Origin: Vibrio marinisediminis
GTDB taxonomy: Bacteria; Pseudomonadota; Gammaproteobacteria; Enterobacterales; Vibrionaceae
Direction: 5' to 3'
Assembly (NCBI RefSeq): GCF_014050145.1
Contig: NZ_JACFYF010000013.1
Location: 48,025 to 112,024 of the forward strand
DNA: 64,000 nucleotides
The position numbers and the translations under genes were made by a program. The notes beneath the pieces were generated by a model. That model had not been told where the DNA came from. It searched no databases and saw nothing but the letters and a program-made list of their open reading frames with translations. Shown one piece after another: positions 9,929 to 17,823 of the stretch (position 1 is the first letter of the stretch; each line of letters begins with the position of its first letter).

Positions 9929-11326
9929 TTAAGATTCGGAAACTAGGTGGTTCATCCATTTTTTGGTTCTAAATCGGTAGACACAAGAAAACCATTTAAA
10001 TATCGCTTCTAAGAAAAACACCATAAAAACAATATCGGGTTCTAGCTTTAGCCATAATGCACATATCGCGGCAATAGGAATACCGAGTAACCATTGCGTG
10101 AGCAGGTCTTGGTAAAGACAAAACTTCACATCTCCACCAGAGCGTAAGACACCGACCACCATAATTGTCGGTAAAGAGCGCACCACAATACCGAAGCACA
10201 AAATTAAATAAAATGATTGCGCTAATTCTAAGGTGTCGGGAGTTAACGCCGAGAACCATGACAATGTATTGCTCATATTGAAGTACAAAAGCAAAGCCAC
10301 GACGGCATTACAGACTAGTGCGATAAAAACAAAGAAGATCGATTGATAATAAGCTCGTTGGAACTCTTTCGCGCCTAAATTGTTGCCGACGACGACTGCC
10401 GAGGCATTCGCAATGCCGGTTAGAATACTTAGAGAAAACGCTTCGATAGGTGAGATGATGGTCAGTACCACCAGACCTTGCGTCCCTGTACTGCCCATGA
10501 TTGCGGTGTAGGCAAAAACGCCCAACGCCCAAAGAAGAAAGTTGCAGGTTGTGGGCACGGTTAGTTGAGCAAAATTTCTTAGATGGCTTGCGTCAAGCGA
10601 CGAGAATAATTGACGAAAATTTATCAATAGCAAATGCCGGCGAGATTTGAGGAAAATAAACAATGCAAAGCTCTCAAACGCCGCAGCTAAAGTTGTGCCT
10701 ATGGCCGCGCCCTTAATACCGAGCGCTGGAAGACCAAATAGCCCAAAAATGAGTACCCAATTAAATATAATATTGAGAATGATACCGATGGCTGAAAATA
10801 ATGTGGCAGTCGATGCTTGATGAATGGATCGCAACCCAGCGGCAATACTACTTTGATAAGCCATAAATAGTAGTGAAGGCGCAGCATAGAGTAAGTATGT
10901 TTTTGCTAGCGCGATAATATTCACGTCTTGACTGGCAAGTCCAATCACATAGGGTGAAAAAAGCAGTAATAAAAATAAGGTGACTAAGGTGAGGGCACAA
11001 CTTACAAGCCAAGTGAGTCCAATGCTTCTTTTCAACCCATGTTCATCATTGGCGCCAAAGTGCTGTGCTGCCAGCATAGCGCCACCTGTAGCAATGCCAG
11101 ATAACAAAATAGTGAGAACAAAAAGAGCTTTAGTCGCTATGCCTGCTGCGGCAACATCAAATTCTGAGAGTTGTCCAAGCATAATCACATCGATGACGCC
11201 TTTACTCGAGAACAAAACGGTTTGCAGGGTGACAGGGATCGCGACGCTAATTAAGCTTTTTAACAACCCTTTGTCTAGGTAGCTGAATATAGAGGGAGAT
11301 CGGCTTAACGCATTGGGTAGCTGCAT
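9929..11326 (-). CDS. MATE family multidrug/cation exporter
   Basis: This 465-residue inner-membrane protein has twelve predicted membrane segments in two MatE halves, the normal MATE length. Typical features include SVAIPVTLQTVLFSSKGVIDVIMLG at the start of the first half (shown in part: SKGVIDVIMLG) and GTTLAAAFE. MATE proteins export drugs or metabolites in exchange for Na+ or H+. It is divergent from a LysR-type gene 125 bases away that may control it. The substrate cannot be told from sequence. Confidence 0.9.
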   Translation of the reverse strand: MQLPNALSRSPSIFSYLDKGLLKSLISVAIPVTLQTVLFSSKGVIDVIMLGQLSEFDVAAAGIATKALFVLTILLSGIATGGAMLAAQHFGANDEHGLKRSIGLTWLVSCALTLVTLFLLLLFSPYVIGLASQDVNIIALAKTYLLYAAPSLLFMAYQSSIAAGLRSIHQASTATLFSAIGIILNIIFNWVLIFGLFGLPALGIKGAAIGTTLAAAFESFALFIFLKSRRHLLLINFRQLFSSLDASHLRNFAQLTVPTTCNFLLWALGVFAYTAIMGSTGTQGLVVLTIISPIEAFSLSILTGIANASAVVVGNNLGAKEFQRAYYQSIFFVFIALVCNAVVALLLYFNMSNTLSWFSALTPDTLELAQSFYLILCFGIVVRSLPTIMVVGVLRSGGDVKFCLYQDLLTQWLLGIPIAAICALWLKLEPDIVFMVFFLEAIFKWFSCVYRFRTKKWMNHLVSES

Positions 11327-11451
11327 AATATAACGATGTATTTATAATCAATTGAGTGATTATGAATCGATGGTTCGCCAATAAAAAGTTACTTATGTTA
11401 GGGTATTACGTTCAAACTTCGGCGTTAAAGGTTCATTAGGAGACAAAGGCG

Positions 11452-12342
11452 ATGCATACGATAGAGCAACTCAATGCATTTGTTGCGGTTTATGAGCTCG
11501 GCTCTTATAGCGCCGCAGCAAAACATTTAGGTAAGTCGCGCACAACAGTACGTGAGCACGTAATGACCTATGAAGATACACTTGGTTACCCATTATTTAC
11601 CATCGATGGTAGAAAGGCTGTGCCGAGTGACAAAGCTGAGCAACTCTACTTTCATGCAAAAGTTGTGGAAAAGCAGAATCGCGAACTTTGTTGCTATAGC
11701 CAAGCATTATATGAATTCGAGATACACACCATTAATATTGTGCATGATGTCATTGTACCGCTGGGTTTAATGGTGAAAGTTGAGCAGCGCATACGACAAC
11801 ATTATCCCATGTTGTCCGTTAATTGGCTGCATCGTACAAGGCAAGAAGCCCTCGACATGCTACAGCAAGGTAGCGCCGACCTTGTTCTCATGCCCAATCG
11901 GGATATGCTGTTTCCTGAAGTCGATGTTACATGGGTTAATTTAGGACCGTTGCATTTAAAGTGTTATGTCGGTAAAGATTCGCCGTTGATAAAACAGAGC
12001 AGAGTGAGTATGGCTAACTTACAAAATGAGACCCAATACATTACCGAAAATTTTCTAGTGATGGATGTCGGCTATGCGAGGGTATCACCCAAGATGCAAG
12101 TGGTTAGCAATAATGATTTGCTCTGTGAATTGATTAAGTATCACGGCTGGGCGGCAATGCCAGAAGAATACATGAGAGACTATCTCAAGTCCGGTGAGTT
12201 GTTTGAGGTTAAGCTGAAAGAGTTGAGTGACAGTAAGTCGATTGAGTTGAATCTATATTTTACGATTGGTAAAGACAATCAGAAGGTGTTTGCTGACACG
12301 ATTCGTTGGATAACTGAATTATCCCACTCAGCGTTGCGCTAA
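11452..12342 (+). CDS. LysR family transcriptional regulator
   Basis: This 296-residue regulator has an N-terminal winged helix-turn-helix (about 3-60, AVYELGSYSAAAKHLGKSR then VREHV) and a C-terminal periplasmic-binding-like effector domain. AGGAG lies about 8 bases before the ATG. It is divergent from the MATE exporter across a 125-base gap, the usual arrangement for a LysR protein controlling its neighbour. The effector is unknown. Part of the recognition-helix region (TTVREHVMTYED) is unusual for LysR proteins, which more often have a VSxxIxxLE pattern. Confidence 0.88.
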   Translation: MHTIEQLNAFVAVYELGSYSAAAKHLGKSRTTVREHVMTYEDTLGYPLFTIDGRKAVPSDKAEQLYFHAKVVEKQNRELCCYSQALYEFEIHTINIVHDVIVPLGLMVKVEQRIRQHYPMLSVNWLHRTRQEALDMLQQGSADLVLMPNRDMLFPEVDVTWVNLGPLHLKCYVGKDSPLIKQSRVSMANLQNETQYITENFLVMDVGYARVSPKMQVVSNNDLLCELIKYHGWAAMPEEYMRDYLKSGELFEVKLKELSDSKSIELNLYFTIGKDNQKVFADTIRWITELSHSALR

Positions 12343-12518
12343 TGTCTGTTGGCAACGGTAAACATAGTTGATTATTCACAACCCTTTGGTTATTAAGTCG
12401 CGAAATACAACTATTTTCCGAAATAAGTCCCAACATCATCATTCTTGCACTATAATCACCGACCGTGTTTTCGGTAATGCTTATTTTTGGCATTCCCCGG
12501 TAGTTTTAGGAACAAGAA

Positions 12519-13799
12519 ATGTCATTTGCCTCACAAAATTTTTCACCAGAAATCGTTAAAGCTCTTACTGAATGTGGTTATGAGAAGTTAACCCCTGTTC
12601 AACAAAAAGCGATTCCGTTGGCTCGTCGTGGGCACGACATCCTAGCTAATGCTCAAACGGGTACGGGTAAAACTGCTGCATTTGCATTGCCGATCGTGCA
12701 GAACATTTTAGACAAACCAAAATCTTCTAACCGCCATCAAGCACGTGCAGTGATTTTGGCACCTACGCGTGAGCTTGCTGCTCAAATTGCGCAGAATATT
12801 CAAGATTACACCAAATATACCGAGCTTAAGACAGTCGCTATCTACGGTGGCGCAAAAATGTCCTCTCAAGAAAAAGCACTCGAAAACGGTGTTGATATTT
12901 TGGTGGCAACACCTGGTCGCTTAATTGAGCACCTAGAGTTGAAAAACGTTTCTCTGGTTAATTTAGAATTCCTTGTATTCGATGAAGCCGATCGCATGCT
13001 TGATATGGGCTTTATTTCTGCGATTGAGAAAATCATGTCTGGGGTGACAACTAAGCCACAAACCATGCTGTTCTCTGCGACATTCTCTACCCAAATGAAT
13101 ACGCTGGCAGGTCAAATCCTTCGTCAGCCAAAACGTATTGCCATCTCGCGTGAAAACGTAACCGCAGAAACCGTCGCACACGTTGTTTACCCTGTCGAGC
13201 AAGAACGCAAACGTGAACTACTGTCTGAATTGATTGGTCGCAAAAACTGGAAGCAAGTTCTGGTATTCGTTAACTACAAAGAAACAGCGAACGAATTGGT
13301 TAAAGAGCTTAAGTTAGATGGTATTAAAGCTGTGCTTTGCCATGGTGATAAAGCGCAAAGCGCACGTCGTCGTGCTCTAGATGAGTTCAAAGAAGGTAAA
13401 GCGCGAGTGATGATTGCAACTGATGTTGCCGCACGTGGTTTGGATATTCAAAACCTACCACATGTAGTGAATTTTGATATGCCTTTCTTGGCAGAAGACT
13501 ACGTTCACCGTATCGGTCGTACTGGTCGAGCAGGGCAGAAAGGTCACGCAGTCTCGTTTGTGAACCGCGAAGAAGAGTTGACGTTGCAACAGGTCGAAAC
13601 TCTGATTGGTCAACGTATTTACCGTAAAGAACTTGAAGGTTACGAGCCGAAGAACCGTGATGCGTTGCTGGATAAAATGCATTCAAAATCTGCGTTTAAA
13701 AACCGCAAGTCACGTATGAACAATCCAAGTGACTCGAACCAAGGTGAAGCAGAGCGTCGTAGCCGCTTGTATCGAATGATCCGCGCTAAGAATAAATAG
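12519..13799 (+). CDS. DEAD-box ATP-dependent RNA helicase, RhlE type
   Basis: The 426-residue helicase shows all core motifs: Q-motif GYEKLTPVQQKAIP, motif I AQTGTGKT, Ia PTRELAAQ, motif II DEAD (FDEADRMLD), motif III SAT, and motif VI HRIGRTGRAGQ. The short basic C-terminal tail (NRKSRMNNPS..) is typical of the RhlE subgroup, which acts in rRNA maturation and RNA turnover; I assign RhlE-like on overall similarity only. AGGAACAAGAA precedes the ATG. The roughly 175-base leader contains short inverted repeats (for example CCGACCGTGTTTTCGGT), but I recognise no known cold-shock element. Confidence 0.9.
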   Translation: MSFASQNFSPEIVKALTECGYEKLTPVQQKAIPLARRGHDILANAQTGTGKTAAFALPIVQNILDKPKSSNRHQARAVILAPTRELAAQIAQNIQDYTKYTELKTVAIYGGAKMSSQEKALENGVDILVATPGRLIEHLELKNVSLVNLEFLVFDEADRMLDMGFISAIEKIMSGVTTKPQTMLFSATFSTQMNTLAGQILRQPKRIAISRENVTAETVAHVVYPVEQERKRELLSELIGRKNWKQVLVFVNYKETANELVKELKLDGIKAVLCHGDKAQSARRRALDEFKEGKARVMIATDVAARGLDIQNLPHVVNFDMPFLAEDYVHRIGRTGRAGQKGHAVSFVNREEELTLQQVETLIGQRIYRKELEGYEPKNRDALLDKMHSKSAFKNRKSRMNNPSDSNQGEAERRSRLYRMIRAKNK

Positions 13800-13843
13800 T
13801 AGGGCGAATTTGCCTGCAGTTATATGTGCTGATCTCTAGAAAG

Positions 13844-13868
13844 CGATACCTTTTGGTATCGTTTTTTT
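13844..13868 (+). terminator. Terminator after the RNA helicase gene
   Basis: CGATACC pairs with GGTATCG (7 bp, TTTT loop), followed by seven T. Confidence 0.85.
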
Positions 13869-14057
13869 TATAAGCAAAATTTGATCTATATGTGAGCCCT
13901 CAAATTGAAACATGAGAGCTTATCGCAAATTGTAGAGTATTAACCATCAACTATCGTTGTGGGTGCTACTTATAAGGTAAACTTTTGCTTATGTAGAGAT
14001 AAGGCAAATGACATAGACGGTATCGACTGTCGCGCTTGTCGATAATGGAGTAATAAG

Positions 14058-14408
14058 TTGTTTATAGGTGAGGTTTCAAAGAAAACAGGTGCGAGCCCCA
14101 AGGCAATTAGATTATATGAGTCACTAGGCTTACTTGTGCAGATTAAGCGTGAGGGCACCTATCGCGTTTATGATCAAGGCGATGTTGAATTTATAAAGCT
14201 AATTAGAGAGGCTCAGACCCTTGGTGTGAGTTTGTCTGATTTAAAAAAATTGCTTGTAGGACGAAATGAATTGGATTGGTCAACCGTGATTGTATTCTTA
14301 GCCGAAAAGCAGAAAAAGATAGATATCGAAATCGCCTCCTTAGAAATCAAGAAAGAAAAAATAGCGACTTATAATCAACAGATTAAAGAGTGTTTAGATA
14401 GCGATTGA
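14058..14408 (+). CDS. MerR family transcriptional regulator
   Basis: The 116-residue protein has a MerR winged helix (IGEVSKKTGASPKAIRLYESLGLL, quoted in part; RxYDxxDVEFI) and a dimerisation coiled coil (about 85-112). No metal-binding Cys or His cluster is present, so it is more likely an effector- or redox-responsive MerR than a metal sensor. The start is TTG at 14058, supported by GGAG seven bases upstream; no in-frame ATG exists nearby. It is followed by a flavodoxin-fold oxidoreductase 52 bases downstream, its likely target or operon partner. Confidence 0.85.
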   Translation: MFIGEVSKKTGASPKAIRLYESLGLLVQIKREGTYRVYDQGDVEFIKLIREAQTLGVSLSDLKKLLVGRNELDWSTVIVFLAEKQKKIDIEIASLEIKKEKIATYNQQIKECLDSD

Positions 14409-14460
14409 CTCTTCCCTATAGGTGAAGGTTTAAACTCTGCCTTTTTACAAGGAAAAGAAA

Positions 14461-15036
14461 ATGAGTAAAAAGGTACTAGTGATAAATGGAAATCCGAAAT
14501 CTGGCAGTTTATGTTGTGAGTTAGCAGACCGCTATGTGGAAGAGAGTCAGCGATCTAATGATGTAAAAATTGTCTCTCTTAGTGAGCTTCAGTTTGACCC
14601 TAACTTAAGTGAAGGCTATGGAATAACCCAACCTCTAGAGCCAGATTTGGTTGATTTTCAACAATTAATTCAATGGTCGGAACACGTGGTTTTGATTTTG
14701 CCTGTCTGGTGGGGGGGAATGCCCGCAAAGTTTAAAGGATTGTTTGATAGAACGTTTTTACCAGGTTTCGCTTTTAAATATCATGAGAATAAATCCATCC
14801 CAGAGAAGCTATTAAAGGGTAAAACCGCGGATATAGTGTTAACGATGGATACCCCGCCATTTTATTATCGCTGGTTTCAAGGCAATCCAGTACACAAACA
14901 GTTAAAGCGCACAATTCTACAGTTTTGTGGGTTTAAAAAAATATCATCGACTTATATTGGTCCGGTGATGAACTCGACGCCAAAGCAAAGAGATAAATGG
15001 AAGGAGCGAATGCTTCAATTAGCGAAAAATAATTGA
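14461..15036 (+). CDS. NAD(P)H-dependent flavin oxidoreductase (flavodoxin-like fold)
   Basis: The 191-residue protein has the features of the NQO/KefF/MdaB-like family: GNPKSGSLC in the N-terminal phosphate loop, PVWWGGMPAKFKGLFDRTF in the FMN/substrate region, and GFAFKYH. These cytosolic enzymes carry out two-electron reduction of quinones, azo compounds or nitroaromatics. The gene reads in the same direction as the MerR gene before it, and the pair looks like a small stress-response unit. ACAAGGAAAAGAAA gives a good ribosome binding site. Confidence 0.88.
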   Translation: MSKKVLVINGNPKSGSLCCELADRYVEESQRSNDVKIVSLSELQFDPNLSEGYGITQPLEPDLVDFQQLIQWSEHVVLILPVWWGGMPAKFKGLFDRTFLPGFAFKYHENKSIPEKLLKGKTADIVLTMDTPPFYYRWFQGNPVHKQLKRTILQFCGFKKISSTYIGPVMNSTPKQRDKWKERMLQLAKNN

Positions 15037-15073
15037 TATTGAAGGTTTCATTTAAGAGCCTATTTTTTGTAAG

Positions 15074-15107
15074 TAGCATGCGTCTCTGCTCAGAGAGGGG
15101 CATGCTA
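15074..15107 (+). terminator. Stem-loop after the oxidoreductase (terminator-like)
   Basis: TAGCATGC pairs with GCATGCTA and the inner TCTCT with AGAGA. There is no T tract behind it, so it may mark a 3' end or a Rho/processing site. Apart from this hairpin I see nothing definite in the 371-base gap 15037-15407. Confidence 0.5.
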
Positions 15108-15407
15108 ATTAAACAGTGTTGCTTGTTTTCCACTCAATTTTTTTACTGTTTCTGCTAAGTTAATCCTCATTATATAGATAGGTGTTATTCGCCATCTTGG
15201 TATTTAATAAGCCTTAAAAAGCATCTTTCTTGTTCGACTGCACATCAATTTCGTTAATATGGTAAAAGATCTCAAAAGTGACACGACATTCATTCGTTGA
15301 TAGCTTGAATCACTTTTTCGCCATAAGGCACAATTGCGCCATCACTAAGTGGGTATGGCTTTGATTTCTTTACCCTGTTTATTGTTAAACAGATAACCCA
15401 AGGATAA

Positions 15408-15962
15408 ATGATGAAGAAAGTGATGACGTTACTCGCGCTAATTGGTTTGGCTGGATGTGCGGGACCAAACCCAAATCCAGGTGAACGAAGCGTTGATATG
15501 GCATGGACTGACTACGACTACGATAGCGCATTCAATATACTGCGACCTGCAGCCGACAGAGGTGAACCTTGGGCTCAGTTACGTATGGGAGTTGCATACG
15601 AGCTAGGTTCGGGGGTGGATAAAGATATTCCGACCGCTATTAAATGGTATGAGCTGGCAGCGAAGCAAGAGTCTGAAGGAGCTTGGGCGAATGGCGAATT
15701 GGTAGGGGCTGTTGGAAAATCGGGATACTTTAATCAAAACACAGATGCTTTGATTGCAAAATACCAACTCGCCAATATTTATTTGCGCGGTGATGGCGTA
15801 AAGGCGGATGCCGAGAAAGCGTTAGAATTGGCAACATACGTGGCAGAAAAGTCGCAAGGTAATGCCTTGTTCTACTGTTGTGAACACGCCAATGGTCGTT
15901 ACATTACCAATATGGCGATCGAAGACACATTACAACAAGCGAAACTTGCGGTCGGCAAATAA
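15408..15962 (+). CDS. Lipoprotein with Sel1-like repeats
   Basis: The 184-residue protein has a lipoprotein signal (hydrophobic core, lipobox LAGC with Cys at about 17). It continues with TPR-like Sel1 repeats such as GEPWAQLRMGVAYELGSG and AIKWYELAAKQ, then AKYQLANIYLRGDGV and AEKALELATYVA. Sel1 solenoids mediate protein contacts; here the protein would be membrane-tethered in the periplasm or outer membrane. AAGGATAA is directly before tandem ATGs. The partner is unknown. Confidence 0.82.
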   Translation: MMKKVMTLLALIGLAGCAGPNPNPGERSVDMAWTDYDYDSAFNILRPAADRGEPWAQLRMGVAYELGSGVDKDIPTAIKWYELAAKQESEGAWANGELVGAVGKSGYFNQNTDALIAKYQLANIYLRGDGVKADAEKALELATYVAEKSQGNALFYCCEHANGRYITNMAIEDTLQQAKLAVGK

Positions 15963-15997
15963 AAACATTTGAGAGAATTGTCGAGATATTGGAGTGT

Positions 15998-16049
15998 GAT
16001 TCTGTTATCGGATCCGCCAGTGAGATTTGGCGAAATCGACAACAGAATC
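15998..16049. repeat. Long imperfect palindrome between convergent genes
   Basis: GATTCTGTT at 15998 and AACAGAATC at 16041 are the outer arms. Continuing inward about 18 of 22 positions match, down to CGCCA / TGGCG, with a loop of about 8. It sits between two converging genes, where a shared terminator is expected, but lacks a T tract. It could be a processed 3'-end stem or a dispersed repeat unit. Confidence 0.7.
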
Positions 16050-16059
16050 AAGCACTAGG

Positions 16060-17760
16060 TTAAGCTGGTGCTGGTGAATTAGTCTGAATAGGTGTGTTGA
16101 GCTCAAACACACTTTCAAACAATTCAACAAGATGGCTTTGGTGGCTAACCATCATAACCGTGCTGTATGGCAACAAGGTTCGCAACTTAGCTATCAAAGC
16201 GTGGGCAGTAGGTTCATCCAAGTTGCTGGTTGATTCATCTAAGATCAATGTATCTGGTTGGAGAACCAATGCGCGCGCCAATGCGAGCTTTTGTTGTTCC
16301 CCTCCTGATAGCTTTAATTGCCACTCAGTATCGACATCGAGTTTACTTTTTAGAGAGCTCAACCCGACATGGTCTAATGCTGCCAAATAGATCTCATCTT
16401 CATTGGTTGGTACGAGTGGATAGCTCAAACATTCGCGCAGTGTGCTTTGCGGTAGATACGGTTTTTGCGGCAACAATAAAGTGTTGATACTTGGCTGCTG
16501 GTAGTTGCCTTGATAAAACGGCCAGATCCCGGCAAGAGTACGTAAAAATGTTGATTTACCTAGCCCACTTGCACCGCGGATCAAAATGGAGCCGCCGATG
16601 TCTACTTGCAAATTCACGTTTGTTAGCAGCTGATGTCCATCCGGTCGTTGTATTGATAATTGTTGGCAAGCAAGTCCAGTCATACCTGAAGTGGCAGCTG
16701 CCGTATCGTCTTTCTGTTTCGCTAACGCTTCGCATTCGTCCATCGCATCGATAAACTGCGCGAGTCGAACAACAGTGGCACTCCAACGGGTGAGGTCATC
16801 GTAACGAAAGATGAACCAACTTAATGACGAATAGACTTTCATGAAAGCCATCCTTACTTGGAACAAACCGCCAACGGTGATCGCTTTCGCCATCAAAGCG
16901 GGAATGGCGGCAAAGTAGGGGACCATTGCGGCGATTTGGTGGTAGGTATTTACCACCATTCCTAATTTTTTTTCACGCCCCATTAGGGCTTTCCAGTTTG
17001 TTGTTATGTCGCTAAAACGGGCATCGAGTTGTTCTTTTTCTCGCATTTGACCATTCATTAACGCGATCTGTTCTGCGCTATCTCGGCAGCGTAATAAACG
17101 TGCTCGAAAATGAGCCTCACGCTTTTGCTGTTGATAGAATAGGCGGTGCAATTTTCGACCAAAAAAGTGCGTCACACCAGCGCCTAAGATTGAGTAAATG
17201 ACTGCGAGCCAAAGTAGGTAGCCTGATATTTTAACGTCATCAAATAGAGGCAGTAGAAAGTCACTAGAAAGATTCCATAAGATCACGCTGAAAGCCGTGA
17301 GTGTTGCGATACTTTTGATTAAGCCGAGAAAGAGTTCCAGCGTATCGGTGGTGAGCAGTTTGATATCTTCTGCAATTCGCTGATCGGGGTTATCCGGCTC
17401 TTCGGTTAGGGTTAAATGATAGAAGTTTCGTCCCCCTAGCCAGCGAGTCACAAAACGTTCGGTTAGCCACGTACGCCAACGTATTTCAACCCATTGCTGT
17501 AACCATTTAGCGTACACTTTCATTACGACAATGATCGCAACCAAACCGATAAACTCCATCAATAATTGATAGACAACGGGTCCATCTAATGCGGCTAATG
17601 CATCAAAAAATTGCTTATTCCATAGGTTTAGCTTAACCATCACTTGTACGAGCAATAACGACAAAGTGACAGTGGCAATGAGTATTAGCCAAGTTATTGT
17701 GCTTGCTCGACTAAACCAATATGGTCGAGCAATAACAGCAAACTGTTTAAGTATTGACAT
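16060..17760 (-). CDS. SbmA/YddA-type ABC transporter, fused permease and ATPase
   Basis: This 566-residue half-transporter has six N-terminal membrane segments (about 1-320) of the SbmA/BacA-like fold (KLNLWNKQFFDALAALD, WLTERFVTRWLGGRNFY). The ATPase domain (350-560) has Walker A RGASGLGKST, signature LSGGEQQKLALARAL and Walker B TLILDESTSNLD. E. coli YddA and Pectobacterium FusD are of this type. Third in line after the TonB receptor and M16 peptidase, it may move peptide or iron fragments across the inner membrane. I chose the ATG at 17760 (AGGGGAT upstream) over the ATG at 17787. Confidence 0.85.
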   Translation of the reverse strand: MSILKQFAVIARPYWFSRASTITWLILIATVTLSLLLVQVMVKLNLWNKQFFDALAALDGPVVYQLLMEFIGLVAIIVVMKVYAKWLQQWVEIRWRTWLTERFVTRWLGGRNFYHLTLTEEPDNPDQRIAEDIKLLTTDTLELFLGLIKSIATLTAFSVILWNLSSDFLLPLFDDVKISGYLLWLAVIYSILGAGVTHFFGRKLHRLFYQQQKREAHFRARLLRCRDSAEQIALMNGQMREKEQLDARFSDITTNWKALMGREKKLGMVVNTYHQIAAMVPYFAAIPALMAKAITVGGLFQVRMAFMKVYSSLSWFIFRYDDLTRWSATVVRLAQFIDAMDECEALAKQKDDTAAATSGMTGLACQQLSIQRPDGHQLLTNVNLQVDIGGSILIRGASGLGKSTFLRTLAGIWPFYQGNYQQPSINTLLLPQKPYLPQSTLRECLSYPLVPTNEDEIYLAALDHVGLSSLKSKLDVDTEWQLKLSGGEQQKLALARALVLQPDTLILDESTSNLDEPTAHALIAKLRTLLPYSTVMMVSHQSHLVELFESVFELNTPIQTNSPAPA

Positions 17761-17779
17761 ATATCCCCTAAAAGAGTGC

Positions 17780-17810
17780 AAGCACATACAGCCGAGAGCT
17801 ATATGTGCTT
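17780..17810 (-). other. Intergenic stem-loop inside the receptor-peptidase-ABC operon
   Basis: AAGCACATA pairs with TATGTGCTT and the inner AGC with GCT. The stem lies between the M16 gene stop and the ABC gene start on the minus strand. The T tract is weak (a CTCTTTT run about 10 bases on), so it may attenuate or stabilise rather than fully stop transcription. Confidence 0.65.
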
Positions 17811-17823
17811 GATTTTAAGTTGC

